A stretch of DNA of 64,000 bases from Sphingobacterium cellulitidis (GTDB taxonomy: Bacteria; Bacteroidota; Bacteroidia; Sphingobacteriales; Sphingobacteriaceae), in assembly GCA_002245855.1 (NCBI GenBank), contig NOUX01000002.1, forward strand, positions 124,001 to 188,000. Reading direction: 5' to 3'. The first letter of the stretch is position 1. Each line of letters starts with the position of its first letter. Below are positions 18,023 through 27,431 of this stretch, one piece after another. A program made the position numbers and the translations under genes. The notes under the pieces were generated by a model. The model was not told the DNA's origin. It ran no database searches and worked only from the letters and a program-made list of their open reading frames with translations.

Positions 18023-18544
18023 ATGATAGTCGAAGAATATGTGATCCTTGTTGATCAGGATGATCGTGAAATTGGTGAAATGGAAAAACAAGAGGCTCAT
18101 CTTCAAAATAAGAAACACCGAGCATTTTCGGTTTTTCTTTTGGATGCGTCTGGAAACATTATTTTGCAACAAAGAGCCGACTCAAAATACCATAGTCCGG
18201 GTCTATGGACAAATGCCTGTTGTGGGCATCCAAGACCTAAAGAGTCTACCATAGAAGCTGCAAAAAGGAGAACTTTTGAGGAGTTGGCCATTCATATTGA
18301 CATTGAGGAAATCCTGCAGTTGAGTTATGAGGAAGAGTTAGATAATGGTCTATGGGAGAATGAATATGACCATATTTTTGTAGGTAGATATAATCAGGAA
18401 ATATCGAATCCAAATCCTGAGGAAGTTAAGAATTTAAAGTATATCCCTAAAGAGGAATTGGAGCGAGACCTTGCAGAAAATCCGGAAAATTATACCTTTT
18501 GGTTTAAATTAATCTTTCCTAAAATCAAACAATATTTAGAATAA
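18023..18544 (+). CDS. idi: Isopentenyl-diphosphate delta-isomerase (type 1)
   Basis: This enzyme interconverts isopentenyl and dimethylallyl diphosphate for isoprenoid synthesis. The 173-residue Nudix-fold protein has the type 1 signature TNACCGHP with the catalytic Cys67, metal-binding His and Glu residues, the Nudix-like helix AAKRRTFEEL, and the catalytic Glu region WENEYDHIF (111-119). The start ATG at 18023 gives the standard N-terminus. It is followed by a hairpin that serves mainly the opposite strand. Confidence 0.95.
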   Translation: MIVEEYVILVDQDDREIGEMEKQEAHLQNKKHRAFSVFLLDASGNIILQQRADSKYHSPGLWTNACCGHPRPKESTIEAAKRRTFEELAIHIDIEEILQLSYEEELDNGLWENEYDHIFVGRYNQEISNPNPEEVKNLKYIPKEELERDLAENPENYTFWFKLIFPKIKQYLE

Positions 18545-18548
18545 AAAA

Positions 18549-18580
18549 AGGCATAAGAAGTATAAAAACCTCTTATGCCT
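18549..18580 (-). terminator. Terminator for the 18603-20676 operon
   Basis: AGGCATAAGA (18549-18558) pairs with TCTTATGCCT (18571-18580) around a 12-nt loop. The run of U is on the minus strand, so it ends the minus-strand operon, and it may also act on idi transcripts. Confidence 0.75.
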
Positions 18581-18602
18581 GCTATATCTTTAATATTTAT
18601 CC

Positions 18603-19178
18603 CTACCACCATTCAGCATTAGGCAAATAATAATGTGAGGTATCTAACGCGGTTTGCCATGGTGCCAATTCAAACAAATAGCCTCTCTGAGAAACTTTCC
18701 AAGGGTAATTATAGTCATATTTACCCCATCGAAATTCAACTTTATAAGTTTTTCCTTCGGGGGTACTCAATGTTCCAAACAATCGAGGATCTGAAGATCC
18801 AGAAACTCCATTTGTGTACATTACTGCTTTGTCGAAGACTAATTTGGAATTAGCATCGACCGAATCACTTAATTTTATTTCTGGGTTTTCTGCTCCCAGG
18901 CTAGCCATATAGGAATTCCAATACGCCTGATTTGTATCAGACAAGGCATAAGGGTAATCCTTTTTGACCGGATTTTTCTCCATAAATAATCGGATTGGTC
19001 TTTTTGTAATCAGTTCTTTGCCAATTATTTCTTTGTAAGGAGCTTTTTTACTAATGTTGGTTGATTTTGTTTTTACGGTTTGTATAATTGCTAAGACAAA
19101 CAACAAGAATCCTACTACAATACAAATAATAAATATTTTAATCACTTTTTTCCCTGTAATACCCTCTTTAATTCCCAT
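18603..19178 (-). CDS. Unknown membrane-anchored protein
   Basis: The 191-residue protein has one N-terminal transmembrane helix (about residues 12-33), with the remainder predicted outside the cytoplasm. The soluble part is rich in Trp and Tyr and ends in a Trp pair. I do not recognise a domain. It lies 2 nt after the next gene in the same operon and is the third gene of a set of three. The three probably work together because they overlap in logic (one cytoplasmic and two membrane proteins) and are tightly spaced. Confidence 0.7.
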   Translation of the reverse strand: MGIKEGITGKKVIKIFIICIVVGFLLFVLAIIQTVKTKSTNISKKAPYKEIIGKELITKRPIRLFMEKNPVKKDYPYALSDTNQAYWNSYMASLGAENPEIKLSDSVDANSKLVFDKAVMYTNGVSGSSDPRLFGTLSTPEGKTYKVEFRWGKYDYNYPWKVSQRGYLFELAPWQTALDTSHYYLPNAEWW

Positions 19179-19180
19179 TT

Positions 19181-19864
19181 TTATTTTTTCTCTGTCAAAC
19201 TAAGCTCTAAACTACCGTCTTCGGAAACGAGATCAATCTGATAGTCTCCATGTTCGATTTTTTTCATTGGAATAGTTTCCTCTTCAAAATCCGTGCTATT
19301 CATTTCAATTGAAGGTTTGACGCTACTACTTTTTTCTCTTGCTCTAGAAATTAAGATGCTTCCTTCTCCGGCATCGATAAATTTAAACCAAGAGAATCCA
19401 GCTCCTTTGGAAACCTTAGAAACCGGATCACGTTCTAGAAATCGTCCAAAATATAAATCTCCAGCATTTATTTTTTGAGCCATTGGTGGATTTTCAGGAT
19501 TGATATTTGGATTAGGTTTCAGGAAGGAGTCATAAGTCAGATAGGCGAATAAAGCGACCATTCCCAATAGGAAAATATAGCCAAAGATGGTGGGTTTGAA
19601 TCGATGTGGAGCTGCAGGCACATGTTTTTCGCACTCCTTCGCATAATTCTTCATTTCATCGGTCCATTTTCTTCTAGAAATGGTTTTTCCAGTGATATTA
19701 TCATAATAAACAGCTTCCGAATTTTTGGCATAGCCTGTTAACAGGGCTGTCCCAAAGTAATTCCTATAATAAACAATAATCATAGGGTTATTGGCATTGA
19801 CCGGATTTTGCAAGTGATCTGCAACATAGGAAGCGTATTTAACTTTATCTACTCTAAAAAACAT
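19181..19864 (-). CDS. Unknown protein with a central membrane helix
   Basis: This 227-residue protein has an N-terminal domain of about 90 residues with many Tyr and Lys, a single membrane helix (about 93-113, IFGYIFLLGMVALFAYLTY), and a C-terminal domain rich in acidic and Ser residues. There is no signal peptide, so the N-terminal domain is probably cytoplasmic and the C-terminal part periplasmic. No family is recognised. It lies 17 nt after the DUF695-RraB gene and 2 nt before the following membrane protein gene. Confidence 0.7.
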   Translation of the reverse strand: MFFRVDKVKYASYVADHLQNPVNANNPMIIVYYRNYFGTALLTGYAKNSEAVYYDNITGKTISRRKWTDEMKNYAKECEKHVPAAPHRFKPTIFGYIFLLGMVALFAYLTYDSFLKPNPNINPENPPMAQKINAGDLYFGRFLERDPVSKVSKGAGFSWFKFIDAGEGSILISRAREKSSSVKPSIEMNSTDFEEETIPMKKIEHGDYQIDLVSEDGSLELSLTEKK

Positions 19865-19881
19865 ATTAATTTATTCTTGAA

Positions 19882-20676
19882 TTAAGCCTGAGATATAATA
19901 ACTTCAGATTCCCAGCCATTATAAGTTCCATTATATACTTGCGCCTTTTCCCATAGAGGCAGGCACAATTCATCTATCTGCTCATAGGAAACATAATCAT
20001 TCCTGGAAATCCCCAATTTCCATTGATCACCACGTTTCTCCATCATGAACAAGACGAAACGTTCATTTTCTGCAAATTCCATAAAATGACCCGCATCCTT
20101 CTCAGCGTTGAAAACTAGATAATGGTTAACTTTTCGAGATTTCACGAGATTATCACCAGCTTCAGTAAGCTTTCTTAATACCAGCCTATTTTTAATCATC
20201 TCCAATTGAAACGGCAATGGGTAAGCTAGATTGAAATAGTCGCTCCAGTCAGGATCAGCGCGATGATCTATTTGATAAGTAAGTTGGTGATTGAATGCTT
20301 TATCAATTTGTGCTAAGAATACTTTACTATCATCAACTTTGGTACAGTAATACATTTGTAAGCGTTCCGAATTCATGGTCAAAGTGGCAACATGGAGGAG
20401 GTTTTCTGCGTAGCGATGATTTAATTCAGCGATTTCATCTTCAATTTGTTTGATCATCTTGTAACTTTCCAAACTAGGAAGTCCATTATCATTCGCAAAA
20501 TCAAAGGGAATTATCAGGTAGAAAACTTCAGGCAACACTTTCACAGGAGCAATCTTAGCAATATTTAAATCTACAATCACCGAAGTTTGTTGGTTATTTA
20601 TTCTTGAAAAATAAACTTGCCAATTCTCCTGATGCTTTGGGATTGATATCTTTCTTTTAAAGAATGAATTTAACAT
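19882..20676 (-). CDS. DUF695 / RraB-like two-domain protein
   Basis: A 264-residue soluble protein. The first part fits DUF695: an early Trp, IVDLNIAKIAP, the Glu-rich helix KMIKQIEDEIAELN, and the diagnostic DPDWSDYFNLAYP at 141-153. The second part (about 162-264) resembles the RNase E inhibitor RraB/DUF1260 fold, with GDNL at 174-177 followed by the Arg and His of SRKVNHYLVF. DUF695 proteins are uncharacterised. RraB binds RNase E in Gammaproteobacteria, but whether this homologue does so is unknown. It heads a three-gene operon with two membrane proteins of unknown function. Confidence 0.75.
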   Translation of the reverse strand: MLNSFFKRKISIPKHQENWQVYFSRINNQQTSVIVDLNIAKIAPVKVLPEVFYLIIPFDFANDNGLPSLESYKMIKQIEDEIAELNHRYAENLLHVATLTMNSERLQMYYCTKVDDSKVFLAQIDKAFNHQLTYQIDHRADPDWSDYFNLAYPLPFQLEMIKNRLVLRKLTEAGDNLVKSRKVNHYLVFNAEKDAGHFMEFAENERFVLFMMEKRGDQWKLGISRNDYVSYEQIDELCLPLWEKAQVYNGTYNGWESEVIISQA

Positions 20677-20801
20677 TTCTCTTCATTAGGTAAAACATAG
20701 ATAATTGTATTACCAAATGTAAGAGGCTACTTTTAAATGTCCGAATAAAGGTATTGTTGAATTATATAAAATAACCAGCTTGAATTGGGGAAAAATTGGT
20801 T

Positions 20802-22538
20802 TTAAACCGTTTCTTCTTTTAAATAATCTAAAAATTGGGAAGGTGTAACCCCAGTACTTTTCTTAAATGCCTTACTGAAGATACTGTGGGAAGAAAAACC
20901 ACTTACCTCGGCCAGGTATGATATCTTATATTGGTCGAATTTAGGTTCATTCTTTATTTTTTCTATAATATAGCGAATCCTCAATCCATTAATATAATCA
21001 TTAAAGTTCATCTCCTTATGAGTATTGATAATTTTCGACAAGGTGATGGTATTAGTTTCAAGGTAACTTGCCAGAAATGCCAAGCTCATTTTGCTATCCA
21101 CAAACAACTCCCCTTCTTCGAACTCTTCCAACTTATCAAGAATTCTAGCAGTTTTATCATCTATCTCCTTGGATTGATTTTCAGCTATAGCTTCCTGATT
21201 AACTGCCTCTTTTTTATTAAGGGCAAGGTCTTTATTTTTCTTATTCTGACTTAATTGTTCTAGGTAATCCTGAATCTTCTTTTTATTCTTTTTATTTTCC
21301 TTGATCTGGTAAACGAGTACCACTCCTAATCCGGCAATTAAAATTGCCAATCCAAAGAGGATATATCTTAATTTGAAATTTGTACTTTCTTTGGCGGAGA
21401 TATCCTTTTGTAATTTTCCAACCTCAAGGTTATTGATAAAGGAATTAATAAAAGTAGATCGTTTGTTATCATTCAATGCTTCATCCTGTTCCATGTATAA
21501 ACCAGAATAACGCAGTGTTTTCTCGGTATCCCCCAATTCCTTACTTGCTAGGGATGCATATCGGTAGGATTCCATTTCATATTTTATATAATCTGCTACC
21601 AGCATATGATTATTAATAGCATTCTCTAGATAATCCAGGGATTGCTGATAATCTTCCAATTGATAATATGCCATTCCTAAGAAGACTTTCGCCATATAGG
21701 CATCCTCTTTGAAATCCTTTCTTTGGTTGATATCAATCACTTCTTTAAAGAAAGGGATTGCTTTTTCAAATTCCTTTTTAAAGAAATGATATTTCCCTTT
21801 TACAAGAATTTCATGAACAAAGGTGCTTGTTGTGTCACCTTTAAAATTCTCTGCATAAATATCATCTACGAGTTTCAGGTTCTTTTCAGCATGGTCGAAA
21901 TCTTCTTTTAGAATATAACCACATGCTAGGTTTACGGCTAAAGTGGCAATTGAATTAATATGGAATCTCTTTTCTTCAAGGGGCATTTTATCGGTCTTGA
22001 TAGCTTGCAACTCCTTGATGCCTACTTCCAAATTATGATTATATACATCGAAGTTTCCACTTAAATAGTAAAAGTAATCATACTCTGCTTTGGCAAGAAC
22101 TCGATCAGTGCCATCCGCAAAACTCTCCACAAACTTTTCAGCTTGTAAAAAGGCTTCTTTACTTTTAGCATATTCAGATTTCTTATAATATACCTCAGCT
22201 GCTCCCATTTTAGCATTGAATTGATTGTTGGGATCATTGGTAAGTTTAGAGATTGAATCTAATTTTTGCAGGTACTTAAGGGTAATATCCAGGTCGCCAT
22301 TTTCGGCAGTTAGGTAATAATACCAGGTATATAATAATTTTTTTTCGTCTTGGCTGAGTTTCTGTTTTTCGAGGTAGTCCAGGTAAAGGGTAGATCGAGT
22401 TTCAAATGCTTTGTCTATTAATTCATCATGGGAGTATGTGCTTAAACTATCGGCAGTGTTTTGAGCATTTGTAACAAAACCACTTAACAATAAGTTGATA
22501 AAAACAAAACAAGATAAAATTGAAAACTTACTCCTCAT
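20802..22538 (-). CDS. TPR-containing AraC-family hybrid regulator
   Basis: The 578-residue protein begins with a signal peptide (about 1-25) and has a periplasmic region of TPR-like helical repeats (about 30-370). A single transmembrane helix follows (LRYILFGLAILIAGLGVVL, near 390-410). The protein then has a coiled, Lys-rich linker and a C-terminal AraC-type double helix-turn-helix (about 475-578), with the typical ISYLAEVSGFSSHSIFSKAFK segment. This is the common Bacteroidota one-piece sensor-regulator design, in which a periplasmic signal alters DNA binding. Its target genes are not evident; MprF lies upstream on the same strand but 200 nt away. Confidence 0.88.
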   Translation of the reverse strand: MRSKFSILSCFVFINLLLSGFVTNAQNTADSLSTYSHDELIDKAFETRSTLYLDYLEKQKLSQDEKKLLYTWYYYLTAENGDLDITLKYLQKLDSISKLTNDPNNQFNAKMGAAEVYYKKSEYAKSKEAFLQAEKFVESFADGTDRVLAKAEYDYFYYLSGNFDVYNHNLEVGIKELQAIKTDKMPLEEKRFHINSIATLAVNLACGYILKEDFDHAEKNLKLVDDIYAENFKGDTTSTFVHEILVKGKYHFFKKEFEKAIPFFKEVIDINQRKDFKEDAYMAKVFLGMAYYQLEDYQQSLDYLENAINNHMLVADYIKYEMESYRYASLASKELGDTEKTLRYSGLYMEQDEALNDNKRSTFINSFINNLEVGKLQKDISAKESTNFKLRYILFGLAILIAGLGVVLVYQIKENKKNKKKIQDYLEQLSQNKKNKDLALNKKEAVNQEAIAENQSKEIDDKTARILDKLEEFEEGELFVDSKMSLAFLASYLETNTITLSKIINTHKEMNFNDYINGLRIRYIIEKIKNEPKFDQYKISYLAEVSGFSSHSIFSKAFKKSTGVTPSQFLDYLKEETV

Positions 22539-22737
22539 GTACTGAACTACAGTTAAATAATCATAGAATTAGATAACCAGAATTAATTTTTTTGCGAAGA
22601 ACAATTTAAATTAAATGGTCATTAGCGTAAATATAATTTTTTTTACCAATTATGATGAACATCATTATCAAAATGCTAATGTTTTCACAAAATTAATTAC
22701 ATGTTCAACCATTTAATTTAATATTCATAAAAATCAA

Positions 22738-25338
22738 TTATGAGGTAGGCATGGCTTTCATTACTTTTTTCATGACGCCTGGCAGGTGCAGTAAATCAAA
22801 ATCGTGATCAAACAATAAATAGCGTTTTTCCCATTTATTGCAATATTTATCCTTGAAATCTCTTTGGTTATGAAACTTTTTGAATTTTGGGAAATTACTG
22901 GATACAAATTGCATGATATGTTCTGCAGCATTATCAGGTTTTTCAATACCAACCAAGGGAACCATACCTAGATTGATATATCTAAAATCGTTGGACTTCG
23001 CATATTCAATTAATTTGACGATCAATCCATCCATACAAGCACCCGGTGCGCTTGTTACTTTTCGGAATAGATCATAGGTACATTCATCCAAAGCGTAATC
23101 GGGAATAATATTTAAAAATGATACAACTTTCCCTTCATTATTTTCAATGCAGATGATATCTGAGGAGCGCAAGTTTTCCATATCAAATTGGCCTTGGGAA
23201 AAAATCACTTCTGTTCGATTATTTTCCAGGAGCCATTCTCCAGAAACTGCCGCCAATTCGGTCAGCAATTCCTGAGATTGAGGTGCAGTGTGAATCACCG
23301 CCTTATAACCATTTTTTTCCAGGTAATTCAATCCATTACGCAAGGATTTTCTAGACTTACCTTGCAAGGAGAACTGTTGCACATCTACTATTCCCTCCTC
23401 CCCGATCAATAATTTCTTTTTCTTCAAACTTTGAAAGTTCAATAAGCCATCCTCAGATATTCTGAAGTAAATGCTCTTTAAACCATTTTTCATACAATAT
23501 TCATCGAACTCCTGAATAACATCTTCCTTATCTGTCCAATGACAAACTGGTTCGTCCAAAACAACAGCATATTTATTTGCCACTCGGTAGGAAACAAAAC
23601 CTAGGTAGAATTTAGAGAAATAGAGCTCTTTTTCATTTGAGATTTTAAAATAATCAAGCGAAGAGTTTCCAAATCTTTCCATGAGATTCTTGGCTAATGC
23701 CCTTTTATCTTGATCACAGTTGGCTGCTATATATTTTTTTGAGCGAAGGATCGTATAAAAAAATAAAATCCAGCATCCAAAACCCAATGCATGTATTATA
23801 TGCAAAAACTCCCTTCCGAAATTGGTTCTAGGTTCTAGTCCTGCATCCGAAAACAACAGGAAACCACGCATGGCATAGATAAAAGACTCCCTCCAGGTAA
23901 AATCAATTCCGAAATGTCTTTTGTCAATAATATAAAAACTGAGTGTTTCAAAAATTACGATGGCAATAAAACTAAAGATGAAAGTCAATACACCAATTCT
24001 CACCCAATAATTATTGGCTTGAACCCGATATTCCTTATGATTGAAGAGTAGAAAGACCAGGGTAATTGCAGCTACGATAGATTCTTCATAATCGATGCCT
24101 TTTAATAGGTGACCTATTAAGGATATCACACAAAAACAAGAGGCAAACCAGAAAGCATTCCTAAATCCTTTCAACAAATAGGTTGAAGAAACGATCAAAC
24201 CTATCCCAATAATCAGAACCATTAGTTTGGAAATAGCGAGAGTTTCCGCAGGGAAATAAAATCTTTCCAGGTGCAATCGATCCGCAATTGGAGGTAAAAG
24301 GACCGATATAATATTGATTATTCCTAGAATAAAAATCATGACTGCAGGACCAATTCGAGTTAGCAATTGGGTTCCTTTCATTGAAAAGGAAATAAATCCA
24401 AAAATAAGAGGTAGCCAAAATTCAAAGAATCGATACAGAATGGTGATACCTATCCCTTGCTCATGGGTATATCCGAATTTTTTAAAAATTAAGAACATGG
24501 ATAACTCGACAGCACCCAACCCGCGCAAAAAAGGGGAAACAATCATTAAAAGGGTAGAAATAATATAGCCTAGGATTGCAGCTTCGAAGGACAATGGCAA
24601 GCCTAGAGCCATCATGGCAATTAGGATATGGATGATCCCGCAAAACTCCACCAATACACTGAAAAAAAGTGATAAAGCCAAATAACGTTTATTTACAGCG
24701 GATGAAAAGAGATTTGAAATTTGGAAAATCGTTTTTGGAAACTTTTTCTCAATGAAATAATAGATTGAAGTCTTATAACGAAAAGAGTAAATAATATAAA
24801 AAGAAATGGCCAGGATTAATCCTAAGGTCAATAAGGGAATCAGGAGATTTCCGTATTGCTTACTTTGGAAAAAACTATAAAGCAAAGCAGGAACAGCCAA
24901 TAAAAAGACCGAGAACAGTGCAATATAACCATAAACGATACTGGTTTGATGAATCAGAGTTTTATTCAGGTTCATCCGTCTAAGTTGAGTGGTTGTATAG
25001 GCCAAGGAAGAAATCCCTCCTGCAGGAAGGAATACGCTTAAAAAATTACGTTTCAGAAATAATTCCAATGCGACCTTTAAACTAATGTTTATTCCCACTG
25101 CCTTAAAACTGGCTACATACATATAGCCTTCCATGAAAATAAAGAAAAACGTCAATAATAATCCGCCAATGAACCAATAGGGATTGCAACTTTGGATTAA
25201 GGGCATGATTTGTTCAATCTCCTTGCGTTGATCCCTGAAAAATATAAATGCGAATAAAATGATGAGAATACCTAGTAATTCCTTCCAGTAACGTAAAGGT
25301 TTAAGTTTTTTGAGGTAAAGAGCTACTTTTTTAGCCAT
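22738..25338 (-). CDS. mprF: Bifunctional lysylphosphatidylglycerol flippase/synthetase MprF
   Basis: MprF-type proteins add an amino acid from aminoacyl-tRNA to phosphatidylglycerol and flip the product, which lowers negative surface charge and sensitivity to cationic peptides. The 866-residue protein has about 14 hydrophobic segments (about 10-515) of the LPG synthase/UPF0104 flippase type. A soluble DUF2156 GNAT-like synthase domain follows (about 545-860), with the late INLGMVPLVGIE motif. The start was set at 25338 (MAKKVALYLKK), since the longer reading adds only six residues in a T-rich stretch. The transferred amino acid (Lys, Ala or other) cannot be read from sequence. Confidence 0.88.
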   Translation of the reverse strand: MAKKVALYLKKLKPLRYWKELLGILIILFAFIFFRDQRKEIEQIMPLIQSCNPYWFIGGLLLTFFFIFMEGYMYVASFKAVGINISLKVALELFLKRNFLSVFLPAGGISSLAYTTTQLRRMNLNKTLIHQTSIVYGYIALFSVFLLAVPALLYSFFQSKQYGNLLIPLLTLGLILAISFYIIYSFRYKTSIYYFIEKKFPKTIFQISNLFSSAVNKRYLALSLFFSVLVEFCGIIHILIAMMALGLPLSFEAAILGYIISTLLMIVSPFLRGLGAVELSMFLIFKKFGYTHEQGIGITILYRFFEFWLPLIFGFISFSMKGTQLLTRIGPAVMIFILGIINIISVLLPPIADRLHLERFYFPAETLAISKLMVLIIGIGLIVSSTYLLKGFRNAFWFASCFCVISLIGHLLKGIDYEESIVAAITLVFLLFNHKEYRVQANNYWVRIGVLTFIFSFIAIVIFETLSFYIIDKRHFGIDFTWRESFIYAMRGFLLFSDAGLEPRTNFGREFLHIIHALGFGCWILFFYTILRSKKYIAANCDQDKRALAKNLMERFGNSSLDYFKISNEKELYFSKFYLGFVSYRVANKYAVVLDEPVCHWTDKEDVIQEFDEYCMKNGLKSIYFRISEDGLLNFQSLKKKKLLIGEEGIVDVQQFSLQGKSRKSLRNGLNYLEKNGYKAVIHTAPQSQELLTELAAVSGEWLLENNRTEVIFSQGQFDMENLRSSDIICIENNEGKVVSFLNIIPDYALDECTYDLFRKVTSAPGACMDGLIVKLIEYAKSNDFRYINLGMVPLVGIEKPDNAAEHIMQFVSSNFPKFKKFHNQRDFKDKYCNKWEKRYLLFDHDFDLLHLPGVMKKVMKAMPTS

Positions 25339-25547
25339 AAAAAATAAAAAAATCAAAAAGTTTGTATAAAACTAGATAGCCCATATTTACAATTAGTTAA
25401 AAAATTATAATTTATTTATAAATTAATTATTAGTTCGTTGTTAAGGGTTATTACAAAAATGAATTTTGAACAAACGATTGCTTTCTTCAAAAACTTTTAA
25501 ATCAATTTTAGCATGTATATCTTCAAGAATTCAAACAAAATAACCAC

Positions 25548-26876
25548 ATGATAAAATTCTTAAAATCAATATGCTATCAGAGCAGCCTGATCCTTGGATT
25601 AAGCTTAACTTTAGCATGTTCAAAACAAACTGTACTTGCCAACAAACCTATTAACCAATCCGACACTACGTATTCGATTCCATTAGCTGGAAATGCCTTT
25701 ATTACCGTATTTGATGGCCAAACCACAGAGCGTATCACAGAAAATGGTTTGACTAATTGGAAAAATCCAAAAACTATTATCAGCACTTATTTTCGTGTCA
25801 ATAAAGCGGGCAATTTAAAGTTGTCATTAAACAGCAAGTCCAATTCAGGCAATAGTTCTATTAAAGTTTCCGTAAATGGAGTGAGCAAAAAGGTTGAATT
25901 AAAAAACGGAAGTTCTACAACAACTGAAGTAGGAAGTTTTAAAGTGGACACAGGCTATTTAAAAATTGATGTACAAGGAATAGATAAGTCAGGAGATAAT
26001 TTTGGAGAAATAAGTAGTTTTTCAGCAACAGGTGAAGCAGTAAGCAAGGGGTTAACTTATTGTAATGATCCGGAATACTATTACTGGGCGAGAAGAGGAC
26101 CTTCCTGTCACCTAGCCTACATTGCGCCGAGCAATGATAAAATCCAGTATTACTATTCGGAAATTGAAGTTCCAATAGGTTCAGACCCTGTGGGTTCATA
26201 CTATATGGCGAATGGATTCAGTGAGGGATATTTTGGAATTCAGGTGAATTCTCCAACCGAAAGAAGAGTTTTGTTTTCCGTATGGAGTCCATACAGTACT
26301 GATGATCCAAATGCAATTCCAGATGATCAGAAGATAATCATGAATAAAAAAGGAGCTAATGTTCATACAGGTGAGTTTGGAAACGAAGGATCGGGTGGAC
26401 AGAGTTATTTGAAATATAATTGGAAAGCAGGAAGCACATACAAATTTCTTTTAAAGGGCGAACCAGATGGCAAAGGAAAAACCGATTATACAGCATGGTT
26501 TTATGCACCTGAAGAAGGTAAGTGGCAATTAATTGCGAGCTTCAAAAGACCCAAGACAGATAAATATCTGACTGGATTTCATTCATTCTTAGAAAATTTC
26601 AGTCCAAATCAAGGTTACCATTCAAGAACAGCGAACTATAAAAATCAATGGGTAAAAACAGCGGATGGAAAATGGCTAAAAGTGACAGAAGCAAAATTCA
26701 CAGTTGACAATACATACCATGCGAAACAGAGGATTGATGCAATTGGTGGTAAAAACAAAGATGGATATTTTTTGAAGAACGGTGGTTTCTTTAGTGAGTT
26801 AGTTCCTCCAAATTCACGATTTATTTATGATAATGTTCAAAAGAATCCTGAGATAGACTTCAGTAAATTACCATAA
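25548..26876 (+). CDS. DUF5077/DUF3472 lipoprotein
   Basis: The 442-residue protein has a Sec lipoprotein signal ending in LTLAC near residue 24. The region to about residue 170 resembles DUF5077, a carbohydrate-binding-like beta-sandwich. The central to C-terminal part matches DUF3472, with the aromatic-rich segments around YYYSEIEVPIGSDPVGSYYM and GEFGNEGSGGQSY. Such proteins are usually cell-surface and often lie near carbohydrate-use genes, but no such genes are adjacent here. The molecular role is not known. It ends in a strong terminator. Confidence 0.82.
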   Translation: MIKFLKSICYQSSLILGLSLTLACSKQTVLANKPINQSDTTYSIPLAGNAFITVFDGQTTERITENGLTNWKNPKTIISTYFRVNKAGNLKLSLNSKSNSGNSSIKVSVNGVSKKVELKNGSSTTTEVGSFKVDTGYLKIDVQGIDKSGDNFGEISSFSATGEAVSKGLTYCNDPEYYYWARRGPSCHLAYIAPSNDKIQYYYSEIEVPIGSDPVGSYYMANGFSEGYFGIQVNSPTERRVLFSVWSPYSTDDPNAIPDDQKIIMNKKGANVHTGEFGNEGSGGQSYLKYNWKAGSTYKFLLKGEPDGKGKTDYTAWFYAPEEGKWQLIASFKRPKTDKYLTGFHSFLENFSPNQGYHSRTANYKNQWVKTADGKWLKVTEAKFTVDNTYHAKQRIDAIGGKNKDGYFLKNGGFFSELVPPNSRFIYDNVQKNPEIDFSKLP

Positions 26877-26889
26877 ATCACTCATTATT

Positions 26890-26916
26890 AAAGTGTAACA
26901 CTTAGTGTTACACTTT
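26890..26916 (+). terminator. Intrinsic terminator after the DUF3472 gene
   Basis: AAAGTGTAACAC and GTGTTACACTTT form a perfect 12-bp stem with a 3-nt loop, followed by a T-rich stretch. Confidence 0.8.
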
Positions 26917-26960
26917 CTTTATATTTTGTATGCTTTCCGTCCTAATTTAGTATATTTACT

Positions 26961-27359
26961 TTGATGATACATGTTGCCTGTGCCTTAATAGAAAAAGATC
27001 AACAATTATTAATTTGTCAAAGATCTGCTGAGATGAAACTACCATTAAAATGGGAGTTTCCAGGGGGGAAATTGGAAGAAGGGGAAACTTTGGAGGAATG
27101 TTTAGTAAGGGAAGTATTGGAGGAAATTGATTTAAATATTCAAATTGGGGAACAGCTTACCAAAGTAGAGTACCACTATCCTGATTTTTCACTAACCTTA
27201 TACCCATTTGTATGTTCGATAAAAAGTGGTGATGTAAAAGCCAATGAGCATGCGCAAGTACTTTGGGTGGACCGGACCGAATTATTCCGATTTGACTGGG
27301 CTAATGCTGATCTTCCTATTGTAGAGGAGTACATTCGTACTCGTCGAGAAGAGGTTTAA
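26961..27359 (+). CDS. MutT-like (d)NTP pyrophosphohydrolase
   Basis: The 132-residue Nudix protein has a full Nudix box, from GGKLEEGETLEECL through REVLEEID (about residues 36-58). The early QLLICQRSAEMKLPLKWEFPGG segment resembles MutT and the nucleoside triphosphate pyrophosphohydrolase group. It probably hydrolyses oxidised or non-standard nucleotides to the monophosphate. The gene is preceded closely by a promoter-like TATATTTA, so the leader would be short. It appears monocistronic. Confidence 0.88.
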   Translation: MMIHVACALIEKDQQLLICQRSAEMKLPLKWEFPGGKLEEGETLEECLVREVLEEIDLNIQIGEQLTKVEYHYPDFSLTLYPFVCSIKSGDVKANEHAQVLWVDRTELFRFDWANADLPIVEEYIRTRREEV

Positions 27360-27395
27360 TAATTCAAATTTTTGATTTTCTATAGAAATAAAGAA

Positions 27396-27415
27396 GGAAT
27401 GGTTTTACCCATCCC
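27396..27415 (-). terminator. Terminator of the hmgA-hppD-dehydrogenase operon
   Basis: GGGATGG and CCATTCC (minus strand) pair over 7 bp with one G-U, and a U-rich tail follows. The G-U would be an A-C mismatch on the plus strand, which supports minus-strand function. Confidence 0.55.
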
Positions 27416-27431
27416 TCCCCTATTATTTCCA

